From positions 8,566 through 72,565 of the forward strand of contig JAEZHF010000012.1 of NCBI GenBank assembly GCA_023416745.1: 64,000 bases of DNA. The letters are read 5' to 3'. The translations under genes were made by a program, and so were the position numbers. The stretch is from Bacillota bacterium (GTDB lineage Bacteria; Bacillota; Clostridia; Christensenellales; SZUA-584). Shown piece by piece: positions 34,488 through 42,745 of this stretch. The notes under the pieces are model-generated. The model had not been told where the DNA came from. It did no database searches and saw nothing but the letters and a program-made list of their open reading frames with translations. Each line of letters starts with the position of its first letter. Position 1 is the stretch's first letter.

Positions 34488-35425
34488 TTCTTATCATCTC
34501 CTCCCTCGTTATATATCCAGCTTTTGGACGTTGCGAACAATATAAAGGCTAATATCGCGGCCACGATAAAGAACACAAACGCAATAGCGCCGGCTTTTCC
34601 CAATTCCCTGCCCCGAAACCCGGTCTGATACATCAAATATGTCATAAACATTGTAGAGTTGCCCGGCCCGCCTTTTGTAACGGCCAGCGCGGGTACGACA
34701 ATTTGCAGATTGACGACAAGGCTCATTAAAAGATTATAAAAAATGATAGGAGTCATGCAGGGGATCGTAACGTGCCAAAACCGCTGCCAGGAGCTTGCGC
34801 CGTCTATTTCCGCAGCCTCGTGATATACCCGGGGCACGTTTTGCAGTCCTGCCAAAAATATGACGATCAGGTTGCCGGATGTCCAAACAGCGATAAGAGC
34901 CAGTGACGGTATGGCCGTGTCCGCAGAAGACAGGAATAAGGATTTATCTAAGCCTAGATTCACAAGGATATAATTGATCAAACCGCCGTCATATTTTAAT
35001 AAAAACCACCAACTAATCATGACCGCGGTGGCTGGCAGGATATACGGAATATAGAAAATCGCACGGAAAAATCCGCGTGCCGGGATCTTTCGGTTTAAAA
35101 GCAACGCTATAATCATGGAGTAAATGATACTTCCGGCAACGGCGATCAGCGCGAAAACTACAGTTACCTTAATCGAGTTGAGAAAGTCAATACTCGGACT
35201 TTTAAATATATCAACAAAATTATCAGACCCAACAAACTTGATCGGTGGCAGAGTCCCGCCTTCTATAAAATGGCCAACGTTCAAGTCCGTTAAGCTGATA
35301 CCGAAAACGGCCAATAAAGGTATATATGTTAGTAGCGTCAAACCAAGAAACGCTGGGATCAAAAACAGATACGCCGCACGCTGTTCCTTGATTGCGATTT
35401 TTGTCCTCTTCTTCTTATTTTTCAT
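34484..35425 (-). CDS. Carbohydrate ABC transporter permease (MalF/AraP type)
   Basis: 313 residues from ATG 35425. An in-frame ATG at 35509 would include a strong mRNA hairpin and gives no membrane or domain sequence, so I rejected it. Six membrane segments follow a Lys-rich start. The EAA-like loop is YHEAAEIDGASSWQRFWHV. It pairs with the MalG-type permease that overlaps its end. Confidence 0.93.
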   Translation of the reverse strand: MKNKKKRTKIAIKEQRAAYLFLIPAFLGLTLLTYIPLLAVFGISLTDLNVGHFIEGGTLPPIKFVGSDNFVDIFKSPSIDFLNSIKVTVVFALIAVAGSIIYSMIIALLLNRKIPARGFFRAIFYIPYILPATAVMISWWFLLKYDGGLINYILVNLGLDKSLFLSSADTAIPSLALIAVWTSGNLIVIFLAGLQNVPRVYHEAAEIDGASSWQRFWHVTIPCMTPIIFYNLLMSLVVNLQIVVPALAVTKGGPGNSTMFMTYLMYQTGFRGRELGKAGAIAFVFFIVAAILAFILFATSKSWIYNEGGDDKK

Positions 35426-35460
35426 GTCTTTATCCCGCTTTCTTGGATATAAAACCAGTT

Positions 35461-35500
35461 GGGGGCGCCCGCATACGCATTTTTGCTTTTCAGGCGCCCC
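35461..35500 (-). promoter_or_regulatory. Hairpin between the solute-binding and permease genes
   Basis: Arms GGCGCC-containing, about 8 bp (GGGGCGCC at 35493-35500 read on the minus strand, partner GGGCGCCCC at 35461-35469). On the minus strand no T run follows, so it is not a normal terminator there. It is placed to protect the solute-binding-protein mRNA or partly reduce read-through into the permease genes. Confidence 0.55.
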
Positions 35501-35541
35501 TTTTTTCACTGCGTTACTTCAAAGTAACCAATCGTTTTTTA

Positions 35542-36960
35542 TCAGCCGAGTTCAGCTATCATCGCTTCACGAACTGCTTCGATAACATCTTTAGCTGTCT
35601 TGCTGCCATTAATCGCTTCAACCAGTGCCGGTTGTAATGTTTTTGTCAGCACTTCAAAGGTGTTGGGCGTATAGTACCATGCCGTAGGTTTGGTTACGTC
35701 AAAGTCTAAAGCGACATCTACAATAGCCGTTTTGTAAGCTTCGGCTGTTAACGGCTGGCGGAATTCGCAATCATCCACCCAAGATTTCAGCAGAGCTGCA
35801 TCAGTATACCAATTCAATTTGGTAGGCATCCACCATCCGGCCATGATAGTGCCAATATTGTTTTCTTCGCTGTTGTACCATCTCAAGAATTCCGCAGCTT
35901 CTTCCGGGTACTCCGATGTGGCAAATACGCCTGTCGGACCGCCCGTGCAGATATTAGCCTTCTGCTTCATATAGGGCAGCACGCCAACACCATAATCAAT
36001 ACCGTCAAAACCCGCTCCCCTGAATCCTGTAGCCCACTGTCCTTCTGTACACATAGCCACGTTTCCGGCGCCTAACGAGCTGGCAAAGCCATTATCCTGA
36101 GTTCCGTCATTTAACGGCGCGACGTTTTCCACCAAGTGCAAATCAAAAACCTTTTGCATAGCCTCGACAGCCGCATCATCAAAAGTTACCGATGTGCCGT
36201 CAGGCGAGAAAAAGTTACCGCCGTTTGAATGCGCCCAAACTTCAAGCTGCCATGTATATTGATTGACATAAGCACCGTACTGTACGATATTGTTCTTATC
36301 GAAATCGGCGTCGCCCGGATGTTTGCCATTGGCGTCTATCGTCAGCTTCTTGGCAACGTCAATAAATTGATCCCATGTCCATGCTTCATCCAGTGTAGCG
36401 GGAGGATAAGGTACACCGGCGTCATCGAACATTTTCTTGTTGTACCAAAGCCCGAGGACTTCGTTAGCCGCAGAATACGCAACGGTTTTACCGTTATATT
36501 TGAACGCAAGATAGTCGAGCGGCAAATTATCCTGACCTGCATAGATATCTACATCAGACAGCAGGCCATCCTTCGCCCAGCCTATAACGGTATCTTCCGC
36601 GACCATTCCGCAATCCGGCATCTCGCCTGACGTCGCCATGGTCTGAAGCTTTTCATTGTATTCGTCGCGCCCGATTTGCAACGCTTGAACATATACTTTG
36701 TCCTGCGAGTCATTGTATACGTCCAGAGCTTTCTGTGTCGTTTCCTGTTCCGCGGGATCGCCCCACAATGAGAACGTAATGGTAATCTTCTCCTGTTCTC
36801 CCGGTTCGGCATCGGTAGCCGGTGCAGCGTCGGTAGCAGCGGGCTCTGCCGCTGCTTCATCGGTAGCTGCGGGTGCCTGGGGTGCGCCTGTGCATGCAAC
36901 CAGGCCTAAGAGCATAGCGAAGCAGCACAATAGGACCAGAGCCTTCTTGATTGACTTCAT
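35542..36960 (-). CDS. Extracellular sugar-binding lipoprotein (family 1 SBP)
   Basis: 472 residues from ATG 36960 (GAAGG upstream). Lipobox LGLVAC with Cys21, then an Ala/Pro/Glu-rich linker to about 60. The mature part has the family-1 sugar-binding layout (ITFSLWGDPAEQETTQKAL, then the second lobe with GGPTGVFATSEYPEEAAEFL). It would capture arabinose-containing oligosaccharides outside the cell for the two permeases. The context supports the substrate; the sequence alone does not. Confidence 0.92.
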   Translation of the reverse strand: MKSIKKALVLLCCFAMLLGLVACTGAPQAPAATDEAAAEPAATDAAPATDAEPGEQEKITITFSLWGDPAEQETTQKALDVYNDSQDKVYVQALQIGRDEYNEKLQTMATSGEMPDCGMVAEDTVIGWAKDGLLSDVDIYAGQDNLPLDYLAFKYNGKTVAYSAANEVLGLWYNKKMFDDAGVPYPPATLDEAWTWDQFIDVAKKLTIDANGKHPGDADFDKNNIVQYGAYVNQYTWQLEVWAHSNGGNFFSPDGTSVTFDDAAVEAMQKVFDLHLVENVAPLNDGTQDNGFASSLGAGNVAMCTEGQWATGFRGAGFDGIDYGVGVLPYMKQKANICTGGPTGVFATSEYPEEAAEFLRWYNSEENNIGTIMAGWWMPTKLNWYTDAALLKSWVDDCEFRQPLTAEAYKTAIVDVALDFDVTKPTAWYYTPNTFEVLTKTLQPALVEAINGSKTAKDVIEAVREAMIAELG

Positions 36961-36991
36961 TTTCTCTATACCTTCTTTCCTCGTATTATTA

Positions 36992-37018
36992 TTATACAAC
37001 ATCTCATGTGTTGTATAA
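36992..37018. repeat. Perfect inverted repeat before the solute-binding gene
   Basis: TTATACAACA (36992-37001), 7-base gap, TGTTGTATAA (37009-37018). It lies in the 72-base gap between GH127 and the solute-binding gene. Minus-strand TATAAT overlaps the arm. It could be an operator, an mRNA processing hairpin or both. Confidence 0.6.
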
Positions 37019-37032
37019 ATATTATCAGTCCT

Positions 37033-39054
37033 TTAAATACGGCATTTTTGCCAAACCAGCATCTCTCCTGGCGCGCGGTTCCCCCACATACAGTAGGGCA
37101 CCGCCCTGAGCGTGACCGGTTCCGTGTCAAAATGTGCCTTATCGTACAGCTGGTTGCCGTCCCAGTTATTGCGCGTTAGCCGCTGCCCCTCATAGCAAAG
37201 CATAGGCAGAATGCCCGGCAACTTATCGTTGTCCCGCTCCTGCACCACAGCATTGGCCTCCACGATAACGGAGGTGAGGTTGGCGCCGTTGTCCGTTTCC
37301 TCCAGGCAGTAAACGCAGGGACCTTTAAGCAAAGCAACCTTGCCGGCGTTCTCTCTCAGCAAAGGATCGGCCGCCATCCATTGGGGTTTCACGTTCAGTC
37401 TGATTGTGACCATATGCTGACCGGTCAGACCGCCGCCGATCATTGCGTAGCCCTTTTCCACGACCGGGGTCAGCGAAATGCCGTCCAGTAAAAATTCCGG
37501 TGACTGCGCATAACCGGGGACGCGTACCGCCAGACGCAGGTCAGCACCCGGCTGCACATCAAGGCTGATGGTGATTTCCCCGTTTTGCATCAGACCGGAG
37601 CGCATTGTCAGTTCCGCTTCCGCGCCGGCAAACTTTGCTTTGAATGAGGAGGAGATGAAAAGGTTGACATATACCGTATTGTCGTCTTGTGCATATATAT
37701 AATGCCCCAGTGAAGCCAGCGTGCGCGCCACATTGGGCGGGCAGCAGGCCACTGAAAACCAGCGCTGTCGCTGTGCCTTCACATGTTTCATGGAGGTGGC
37801 GGTCAGGCAGTTGTCCGGCCACACCTCCAGCGGGTTCACGTAGAAGTACCGGTCGCCGCTTAGGCTGATGCCTGCCAGCACCGCGTTATAAAGCGCGCGC
37901 TCTACGATGTCGAAGTAAGCCGCATCCCGCTCAATGAGGGTCATGCGCCGTCCGAAAAGTGCAAGGCCTATCGACGCACAGGTCTCGCAGTAAGCGGCGT
38001 CGTTGGGCAGGTCATAATCTGTGGTGAAGCGCTCAAAGAAGCCGGATGAGCCGATGCCGCCCGTGATATACATGCGCCGCTGCGTAATGTTGTTCCACAG
38101 CGCCCGGCAGGTTTCCAGCAGCTCTTTGTCGCCGTCCTCACGCGCTATGTCGGCCATCGCACAGTACATATAGGTTGCCCGTACCGCGTGGCCCTCCGCC
38201 GTGCGCTGCTGCCGTGGCGGCATATGTGCCTGCGAATATTTCAGCTCGTATTCCCGGAACTCGGGGAATATCACCTGCCCGTCCCGGTCTTCAATCTCCT
38301 GGCTGAAATAGTTGGGTTCCTGACCGCGCTCGTCAATGAAAAACCGCGCGCAGTCCAGATACCGGCGCTGTTCGGTACAGCGATACAGCTTGACGAGAGC
38401 CAGCTCAATCTCTTGATGGCCCGGATAACCCTTGCGCTGACCTTCACCCGGCCCGAATTCTTTGCAGATCAGATCCGCAAAGCGACGCGCGATGTTTAAA
38501 AGCTCTGCCTTCCCTGTGGCTTCATAATAGGCCACGCCCGCCTCAATCAGATAGCCGGCGCAATACAGCTCATGCCCTTCCACCAGATTGCTCCAGCGCC
38601 CCTGCGGCTCCGCCACGGTATAGTAGGTGTTCAGATATCCGTCCGGCTGCTGCGCGCGCCCGATAAGAGATATAACTTCATCAGCTATTTTTTCGAAATC
38701 TTTGCAACTTCCATTATGTAAACAGTAGGCAACGGTCTCCAGCCACTTGTAAACATCCGTATCCACAAAGATGACTCCTTTGTGCTCCCCTTTTAACTCA
38801 CCTGCAGCTATACAGAAATTTTTAATGCAGTAGGATTCCATGACCCGCTGTCCGCCGTCCTGCATAAAGTTATCAGCCTGCGAGTCAAGTATTTTCCAGT
38901 TGTTAAAAGCGGGGTCGGCGCCGGGAATCCTGTCGTTAAGTATCATCCATTGGTACGGAATGATAACGTCCTCAACCATATTGGTATAATGGCTCCATAA
39001 TGCGTCGTCTATTTTAATTTGATTAAGGCCTGGCAGCCGCAGAGTTGAATGCAT
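37033..39054 (-). CDS. GH127 beta-L-arabinofuranosidase
   Basis: 673 residues from ATG 39054 (GGAG 6 bases upstream). The zinc-thiolate active site of GH127 is present: E-x-C in AYCETCASIG (about 357-366) and the double cysteine of ACCPPNVART (about 435-440), one Cys of which is the nucleophile. An (alpha/alpha)6 barrel is followed by C-terminal beta domains. No signal peptide, so it acts inside the cell on imported arabinooligosaccharides, for example from hydroxyproline-rich plant proteins. It is first in the operon with the transporter genes and has its own LacI operator. Confidence 0.93.
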   Translation of the reverse strand: MHSTLRLPGLNQIKIDDALWSHYTNMVEDVIIPYQWMILNDRIPGADPAFNNWKILDSQADNFMQDGGQRVMESYCIKNFCIAAGELKGEHKGVIFVDTDVYKWLETVAYCLHNGSCKDFEKIADEVISLIGRAQQPDGYLNTYYTVAEPQGRWSNLVEGHELYCAGYLIEAGVAYYEATGKAELLNIARRFADLICKEFGPGEGQRKGYPGHQEIELALVKLYRCTEQRRYLDCARFFIDERGQEPNYFSQEIEDRDGQVIFPEFREYELKYSQAHMPPRQQRTAEGHAVRATYMYCAMADIAREDGDKELLETCRALWNNITQRRMYITGGIGSSGFFERFTTDYDLPNDAAYCETCASIGLALFGRRMTLIERDAAYFDIVERALYNAVLAGISLSGDRYFYVNPLEVWPDNCLTATSMKHVKAQRQRWFSVACCPPNVARTLASLGHYIYAQDDNTVYVNLFISSSFKAKFAGAEAELTMRSGLMQNGEITISLDVQPGADLRLAVRVPGYAQSPEFLLDGISLTPVVEKGYAMIGGGLTGQHMVTIRLNVKPQWMAADPLLRENAGKVALLKGPCVYCLEETDNGANLTSVIVEANAVVQERDNDKLPGILPMLCYEGQRLTRNNWDGNQLYDKAHFDTEPVTLRAVPYCMWGNRAPGEMLVWQKCRI

Positions 39055-39104
39055 ATCTGACTCCGTCCTTTCAGTCATGTCTTTAATTGTGGCGTCGGGT
39101 ATGG

Positions 39105-39114
39105 TAAACGTTTA
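39105..39114. promoter_or_regulatory. LacI operator 1 (TAAACGTTTA)
   Basis: Perfect 10-base palindrome with the central CG typical of LacI-family sites, placed over the start site of the GH127 promoter. Confidence 0.7.
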
Positions 39115-39125
39115 ACTTTTCGCTC

Positions 39126-39154
39126 ACTATAATACACATTATTTGATTTGTAAA
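39126..39154 (-). promoter_or_regulatory. Promoter of the GH127-transporter operon
   Basis: Minus-strand TTTACA (39149-39154), 17 bases, TATAGT (39126-39131). The operator at 39105-39114 begins 11 bases downstream of the -10 box, over the start site. Confidence 0.65.
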
Positions 39155-39326
39155 GAGGCATTTCTTAATTTATTTTATTAATTCAACGTAATATTTATTG
39201 TTTTTCAACATTTTTAATCAATTATAAAGTTATTAAACGTATACTATATTTTAAACAATTTATTTGTAATTACAGGTCCATCGGTTCATACTATGCCTAT
39301 TTGACGTATAACAGTCTGAAAAAGTG

Positions 39327-39355
39327 TTGATTGTTAAACGTTTATGTGGTATTGT
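39327..39355 (+). promoter_or_regulatory. Promoter of the LacI-GH51 unit with embedded operator 2
   Basis: TTGATT (39327-39332), 17 bases, TATTGT (39350-39355). The palindrome TAAACGTTTA (39335-39344) fills the spacer, so the repressor would exclude RNA polymerase (autoregulation). Confidence 0.65.
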
Positions 39356-39386
39356 TTCCATGTAATCAATAAGGTTGGGAGTAATC

Positions 39387-40424
39387 ATGGCAAACATTCG
39401 CGAAATATCAGAAAAAGCGGGCGTATCCATCGCCACAGTATCAAAAGTCCTAAACGGCAAAAAAGGTGTCAGCCAGGCGACGATCGACAGCGTAACGTCC
39501 ATTGCGCGCGAGCTCAACTACCGCCCCAATCTGACAGCACGCAGCTTAAAGAACGGCCAGAGCCAAACGATAGGCGTTATCACTGAAGACCTCACCGTTT
39601 TCAACACCCCGGACATCGTAGACGGCATTGACGCCTACTGCGAGAGCCAGGGCTATCATTATATATTGGGCAACCTGCGCCTACATAAGCGTTACGGGCA
39701 CGATCCTCAGAATACCGAGGAATGTTCGGCACTGGTGCATTCACTGGTGGATACCATGCTGTCCAAGCAGGTGGACGGCATCATCTATATCGGCTGCCAC
39801 AGCCACGCCGTCGTTCCTGTCCGCAGCAACAGCGGGATCCCCTTCGTATATGCGTACTGCTACAGCGCCGACCCGAATATCCCCTCTGTGCTTTATGACG
39901 ACCAGAAGGCCGCGTATGAAGCCACACAGCATCTGATTAATAAAGGTCATCGGAGCATCGGAATGATCGCCGGCCAGCGTGACAGTATTCACACAGCCAA
40001 CCGGATACTTGGCTATCAGGAGGCTTTGTATGCCAACAGTGTTCCATATAACCCCAGGCTCACCGTATACGGCGATTGGGAGCGTGAGCAGGGCTATCAG
40101 CTCTGTAGCCAGCTTTTAGACGCAGGTGTAACGGCAATATTCGCCCATAACGACATGATGGCGACAGGTGTCATCGAATACTGCAATCAGGAAGGCATAC
40201 AGGTCGGTAAAGACCTGGCGCTGATTGGCTTTGATAACCGCGAAATCGGCACCGTCTGCCGCCCAACGCTCAGCACCGTATCGCTGCCGCTTTTCGAGAT
40301 GGGCCAGACCGCCACACATCTGTTACTCGATATGCTGTCCGGCAGCCACGTGCAATGCAGCCAAAAGCTGATGCTCGCCTGCAGCGTGATCGAACGGGAA
40401 TCCACTGCGTTCCAAATACAATAA
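39387..40424 (+). CDS. LacI-family repressor of the arabinoside module
   Basis: 345 residues from ATG 39387 (GGGAG 7 bases upstream). The LacI helix-turn-helix reads IREISEKAGVSIATVSKVLNG with the hinge LNYRPNLTARSLK. The periplasmic-binding-like ligand domain follows (about 60-340). It sits between GH127 and GH51 and next to two matching operators, so arabinose or arabinobiose is the expected inducer. It overlaps neither neighbour; GH51 begins 17 bases later in the same transcript. Confidence 0.93.
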   Translation: MANIREISEKAGVSIATVSKVLNGKKGVSQATIDSVTSIARELNYRPNLTARSLKNGQSQTIGVITEDLTVFNTPDIVDGIDAYCESQGYHYILGNLRLHKRYGHDPQNTEECSALVHSLVDTMLSKQVDGIIYIGCHSHAVVPVRSNSGIPFVYAYCYSADPNIPSVLYDDQKAAYEATQHLINKGHRSIGMIAGQRDSIHTANRILGYQEALYANSVPYNPRLTVYGDWEREQGYQLCSQLLDAGVTAIFAHNDMMATGVIEYCNQEGIQVGKDLALIGFDNREIGTVCRPTLSTVSLPLFEMGQTATHLLLDMLSGSHVQCSQKLMLACSVIERESTAFQIQ

Positions 40425-40441
40425 CCGACAACGGAGGCCGC

Positions 40442-41944
40442 ATGAACCTGACGGCGCATATCAGCATCGATACGAACGATATCATCTCACCCATCGACGA
40501 CCGACTCTATGGTTCATTCATTGAACACATGGGCCGCGCCGTTTATACCGGCATATACGAGCCCGGCCACCCCACGGCCAACGCGGACGGCTTCCGGCAG
40601 GACGTGCTGGACTTGATCCGCCCGCTGAACATCCCGCTCATCCGCTATCCGGGCGGCAACTTTGTATCCGGTTATAACTGGGAAGATGGCGTCGGCCCGA
40701 AGTCCGAACGGCCCACCCGCCCCGAATTGGCTTGGCTTGCCGTCGAGACAAACCATGTGGGCACCAACGAGTTTATGGATTTTCTGAAGATGGCGGGCAC
40801 AAAGCCCATGCTGGCGGTGAACCTGGGCACCCGCGGGCCGCAGGATGCCGTCAATCTGTTGGAATACTGCAACTTTCCGGGCGGTACGCATTACAGCGAC
40901 ATGCGTATTGCCCACGGATATCCGGAGCCGCATGATGTAAAGCTGTGGTGCCTCGGCAACGAGATGGACGGCCCGTGGCAGATATGCGCGAAAACGGCAG
41001 ACGAATACGGGCGCATTGCCTGTGAGACGGCCAAAATGATGAAGTGGCTGGACCCGGATATCAAGCTGGTGGTGTGCGGCAGCTCCTTTCGCGAGATGCC
41101 CACCTTCGGCGATTGGGAGCGCACCGTGCTGCGCCACACCTTTGAACATGTAGACTATCTTTCTCTCCACACGTATTACACCAACACCGAAGGCGACATC
41201 CCGTCCTTTTTGGCCAGCAACGTCAAAATGAACCGCTTCATTAAGGAAGTGGGCGCGATATGCGAAGAGATTAAGTCGGAAAAGAACTCTCAGAAGGACA
41301 TTCATCTGTCTTTTGACGAATGGAACATCTGGTATCACTTCCGCAAGGACTGCGAAACGCCGCCCAAATGGATCACGGCACGCCCCATTGAGGAGGAGAA
41401 ATACGATTTTGCGGACGCGCTGCTGGTGGGCAGCATGCTCACCACACTGATCAACAACGCCGATACTGTGAAGATTGCCTGTCTGGCGCAGCTGGTCAAT
41501 ACCATAGCCCCCATTATGACGGAGCCCGGCGGACGGGTGTGGGCACAGACGATATACTATCCGTTCCTGTATACGTCGCAGTACGGACGGGGCACCGCGC
41601 TGAGAGCGGATGTTGCCGCGCCGAAGTACGACTGCGCCGCCGGTGAGGATATTCCCTACGTTGACTGCGCCGCGGTATTATCAAAGGACGCGAGCAGCCT
41701 GTCGCTGTTTCTGGTCAACAAACACCTTGATCGGGATATCGACTGCAGCGTTAGTTTGTCAGGCATAACTGGCGCTGCGAGCGCCGAATGGTTCACCCTC
41801 GGGGGATGCGCCCCCGACGCCGTCAACACAGCGGACAGCAGCCCCGTTTTCTCCAAACGGCTGAATAATGCGCACATGACACCACAGGGCTTGATGCTTC
41901 GCCTGCCCAAGGCATCCTGGAACTTGGTTTTATTGCATTTTTAA
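40442..41944 (+). CDS. abfA: GH51 alpha-L-arabinofuranosidase
   Basis: 500 residues from ATG 40442 (CGGAGG upstream). A retaining glycosidase with a (beta/alpha)8 barrel. The acid/base Glu174 lies in LGNEMDGPW and the nucleophile Glu293 in FDEWNIWY, then a C-terminal beta domain. No signal peptide: it is intracellular and releases L-arabinose from imported arabinooligosaccharides. It is complementary to GH127, which cleaves the beta linkages. Co-transcribed with the repressor. Confidence 0.96.
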   Translation: MNLTAHISIDTNDIISPIDDRLYGSFIEHMGRAVYTGIYEPGHPTANADGFRQDVLDLIRPLNIPLIRYPGGNFVSGYNWEDGVGPKSERPTRPELAWLAVETNHVGTNEFMDFLKMAGTKPMLAVNLGTRGPQDAVNLLEYCNFPGGTHYSDMRIAHGYPEPHDVKLWCLGNEMDGPWQICAKTADEYGRIACETAKMMKWLDPDIKLVVCGSSFREMPTFGDWERTVLRHTFEHVDYLSLHTYYTNTEGDIPSFLASNVKMNRFIKEVGAICEEIKSEKNSQKDIHLSFDEWNIWYHFRKDCETPPKWITARPIEEEKYDFADALLVGSMLTTLINNADTVKIACLAQLVNTIAPIMTEPGGRVWAQTIYYPFLYTSQYGRGTALRADVAAPKYDCAAGEDIPYVDCAAVLSKDASSLSLFLVNKHLDRDIDCSVSLSGITGAASAEWFTLGGCAPDAVNTADSSPVFSKRLNNAHMTPQGLMLRLPKASWNLVLLHF

Positions 41945-41987
41945 TTCGTTGGCGGGAATATACAAGATAGTCAAAAGTATTTATAAA

Positions 41988-42008
41988 AGCGGAGGCCCGC
42001 TCCTTTTT
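41988..42008 (+). terminator. Probable terminator after GH51
   Basis: Stem AGCGG (41988-41992) / CCGCT (41997-42001), then CCTTTTT on the plus strand. The stem is short. Confidence 0.5.
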
Positions 42009-42091
42009 AGCGTTCGTATCAAGTAGAGGTGTGCAAAAAAATAGACTCATTCCCGCTATATTAGGCTGTACTTTTGTCTCCCCCCATATAT

Positions 42092-42222
42092 TTCAATTCT
42101 ATAGGCATACTGCTCCGGGGGCCTGTAGGTCTTCCGTCTACAGGTTAGGTCTTAGTCATCATTACCACTGGAGATGACCAAAACCGCATAGATTTGAACT
42201 ATAGGCATGCCTCCTGGGGGAT
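42092..42222. repeat. Imperfect 24-base direct repeat, exactly 100 bases apart, with internal hairpin
   Basis: CTATAGGCAT at 42099-42108 and again at 42199-42208. Similarity extends on both sides (TTTcAA before, CTCC-GGGGG after). Between them are the hairpin CCTGTAG/CTACAGG (about 42122-42144), a doubled TAGGTCTT, and TCATC/GATGA arms. It is not part of any gene I can see. It could be a relic of a mobile element's non-coding RNA or end. Confidence 0.5.
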
Positions 42223-42745
42223 GAAATGGTTGGGTTCTCTGAATCTCTCAGTTTAATTTCTTGTTCACATACTTGTTAGCAAATATTCGCTACAAAAAAC
42301 AAACTCCATATCCATGGAAGCTTATACCTTAAACTTTGTTTTTAATTGTAAAGGCAATCCGCATATGATTAATACCACAATTACTATGTATGGTATTAAG
42401 CTGATATTCAGTTATTTGCATACTATATGTTGATTTTTTGCTATGCAATAAACCTTTAACCATACAACGGGAGTTACCTACTATCGCTTCTCCTTGTTTA
42501 ACATAACAATTAATGAATCTTCTGCATCTTTTTATTATTTAAGATCAGAGCACAACATGCATTGTTGTCCTACAGCTTTTCGATATACAGAAATGCATTA
42601 TTCATGACCTAACCAACGTCGAGTCGCTTCAGAAAATTGCTCTATCTCGTAACCGTTGTTGTATTATGACGATGGAAAAGATGGATTCAATAAATGGATC
42701 ATGTCTCCCGCTTTTTGAGTTTGTCCTCGATCCTATTTTGTTTAA

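Larger units (their letters stand above)
39055..39386. other. Divergent control region of the arabinoside module
   Basis: 332 AT-rich bases without a gene. It holds two divergent promoters and two perfect TAAACGTTTA operators (39105-39114 and 39335-39344). A third, one-mismatch copy (TAAACGTATA, 39234-39243) lies midway. Spacing between the outer operators is 230 bases, compatible with looping. Confidence 0.75.
41945..42745. other. 800-base gene-free region with structured repeats
   Basis: No convincing reading frame on either strand. 41988-42008 holds a small terminator-like hairpin. 42092-42222 has an imperfect direct repeat and a CCTGTAG/CTACAGG hairpin. From about 42240 to 42740 the DNA is strongly AT-rich with no recognisable feature. 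It separates the convergent GH51 and rhaD genes. Confidence 0.6.

Noticed and set aside
42590..42665. Short minus-strand peptide (IEQFSEATRRWLGHE) that might end a transposase
   Set aside because: Only about 20 codons between stops and no supporting sequence around it.
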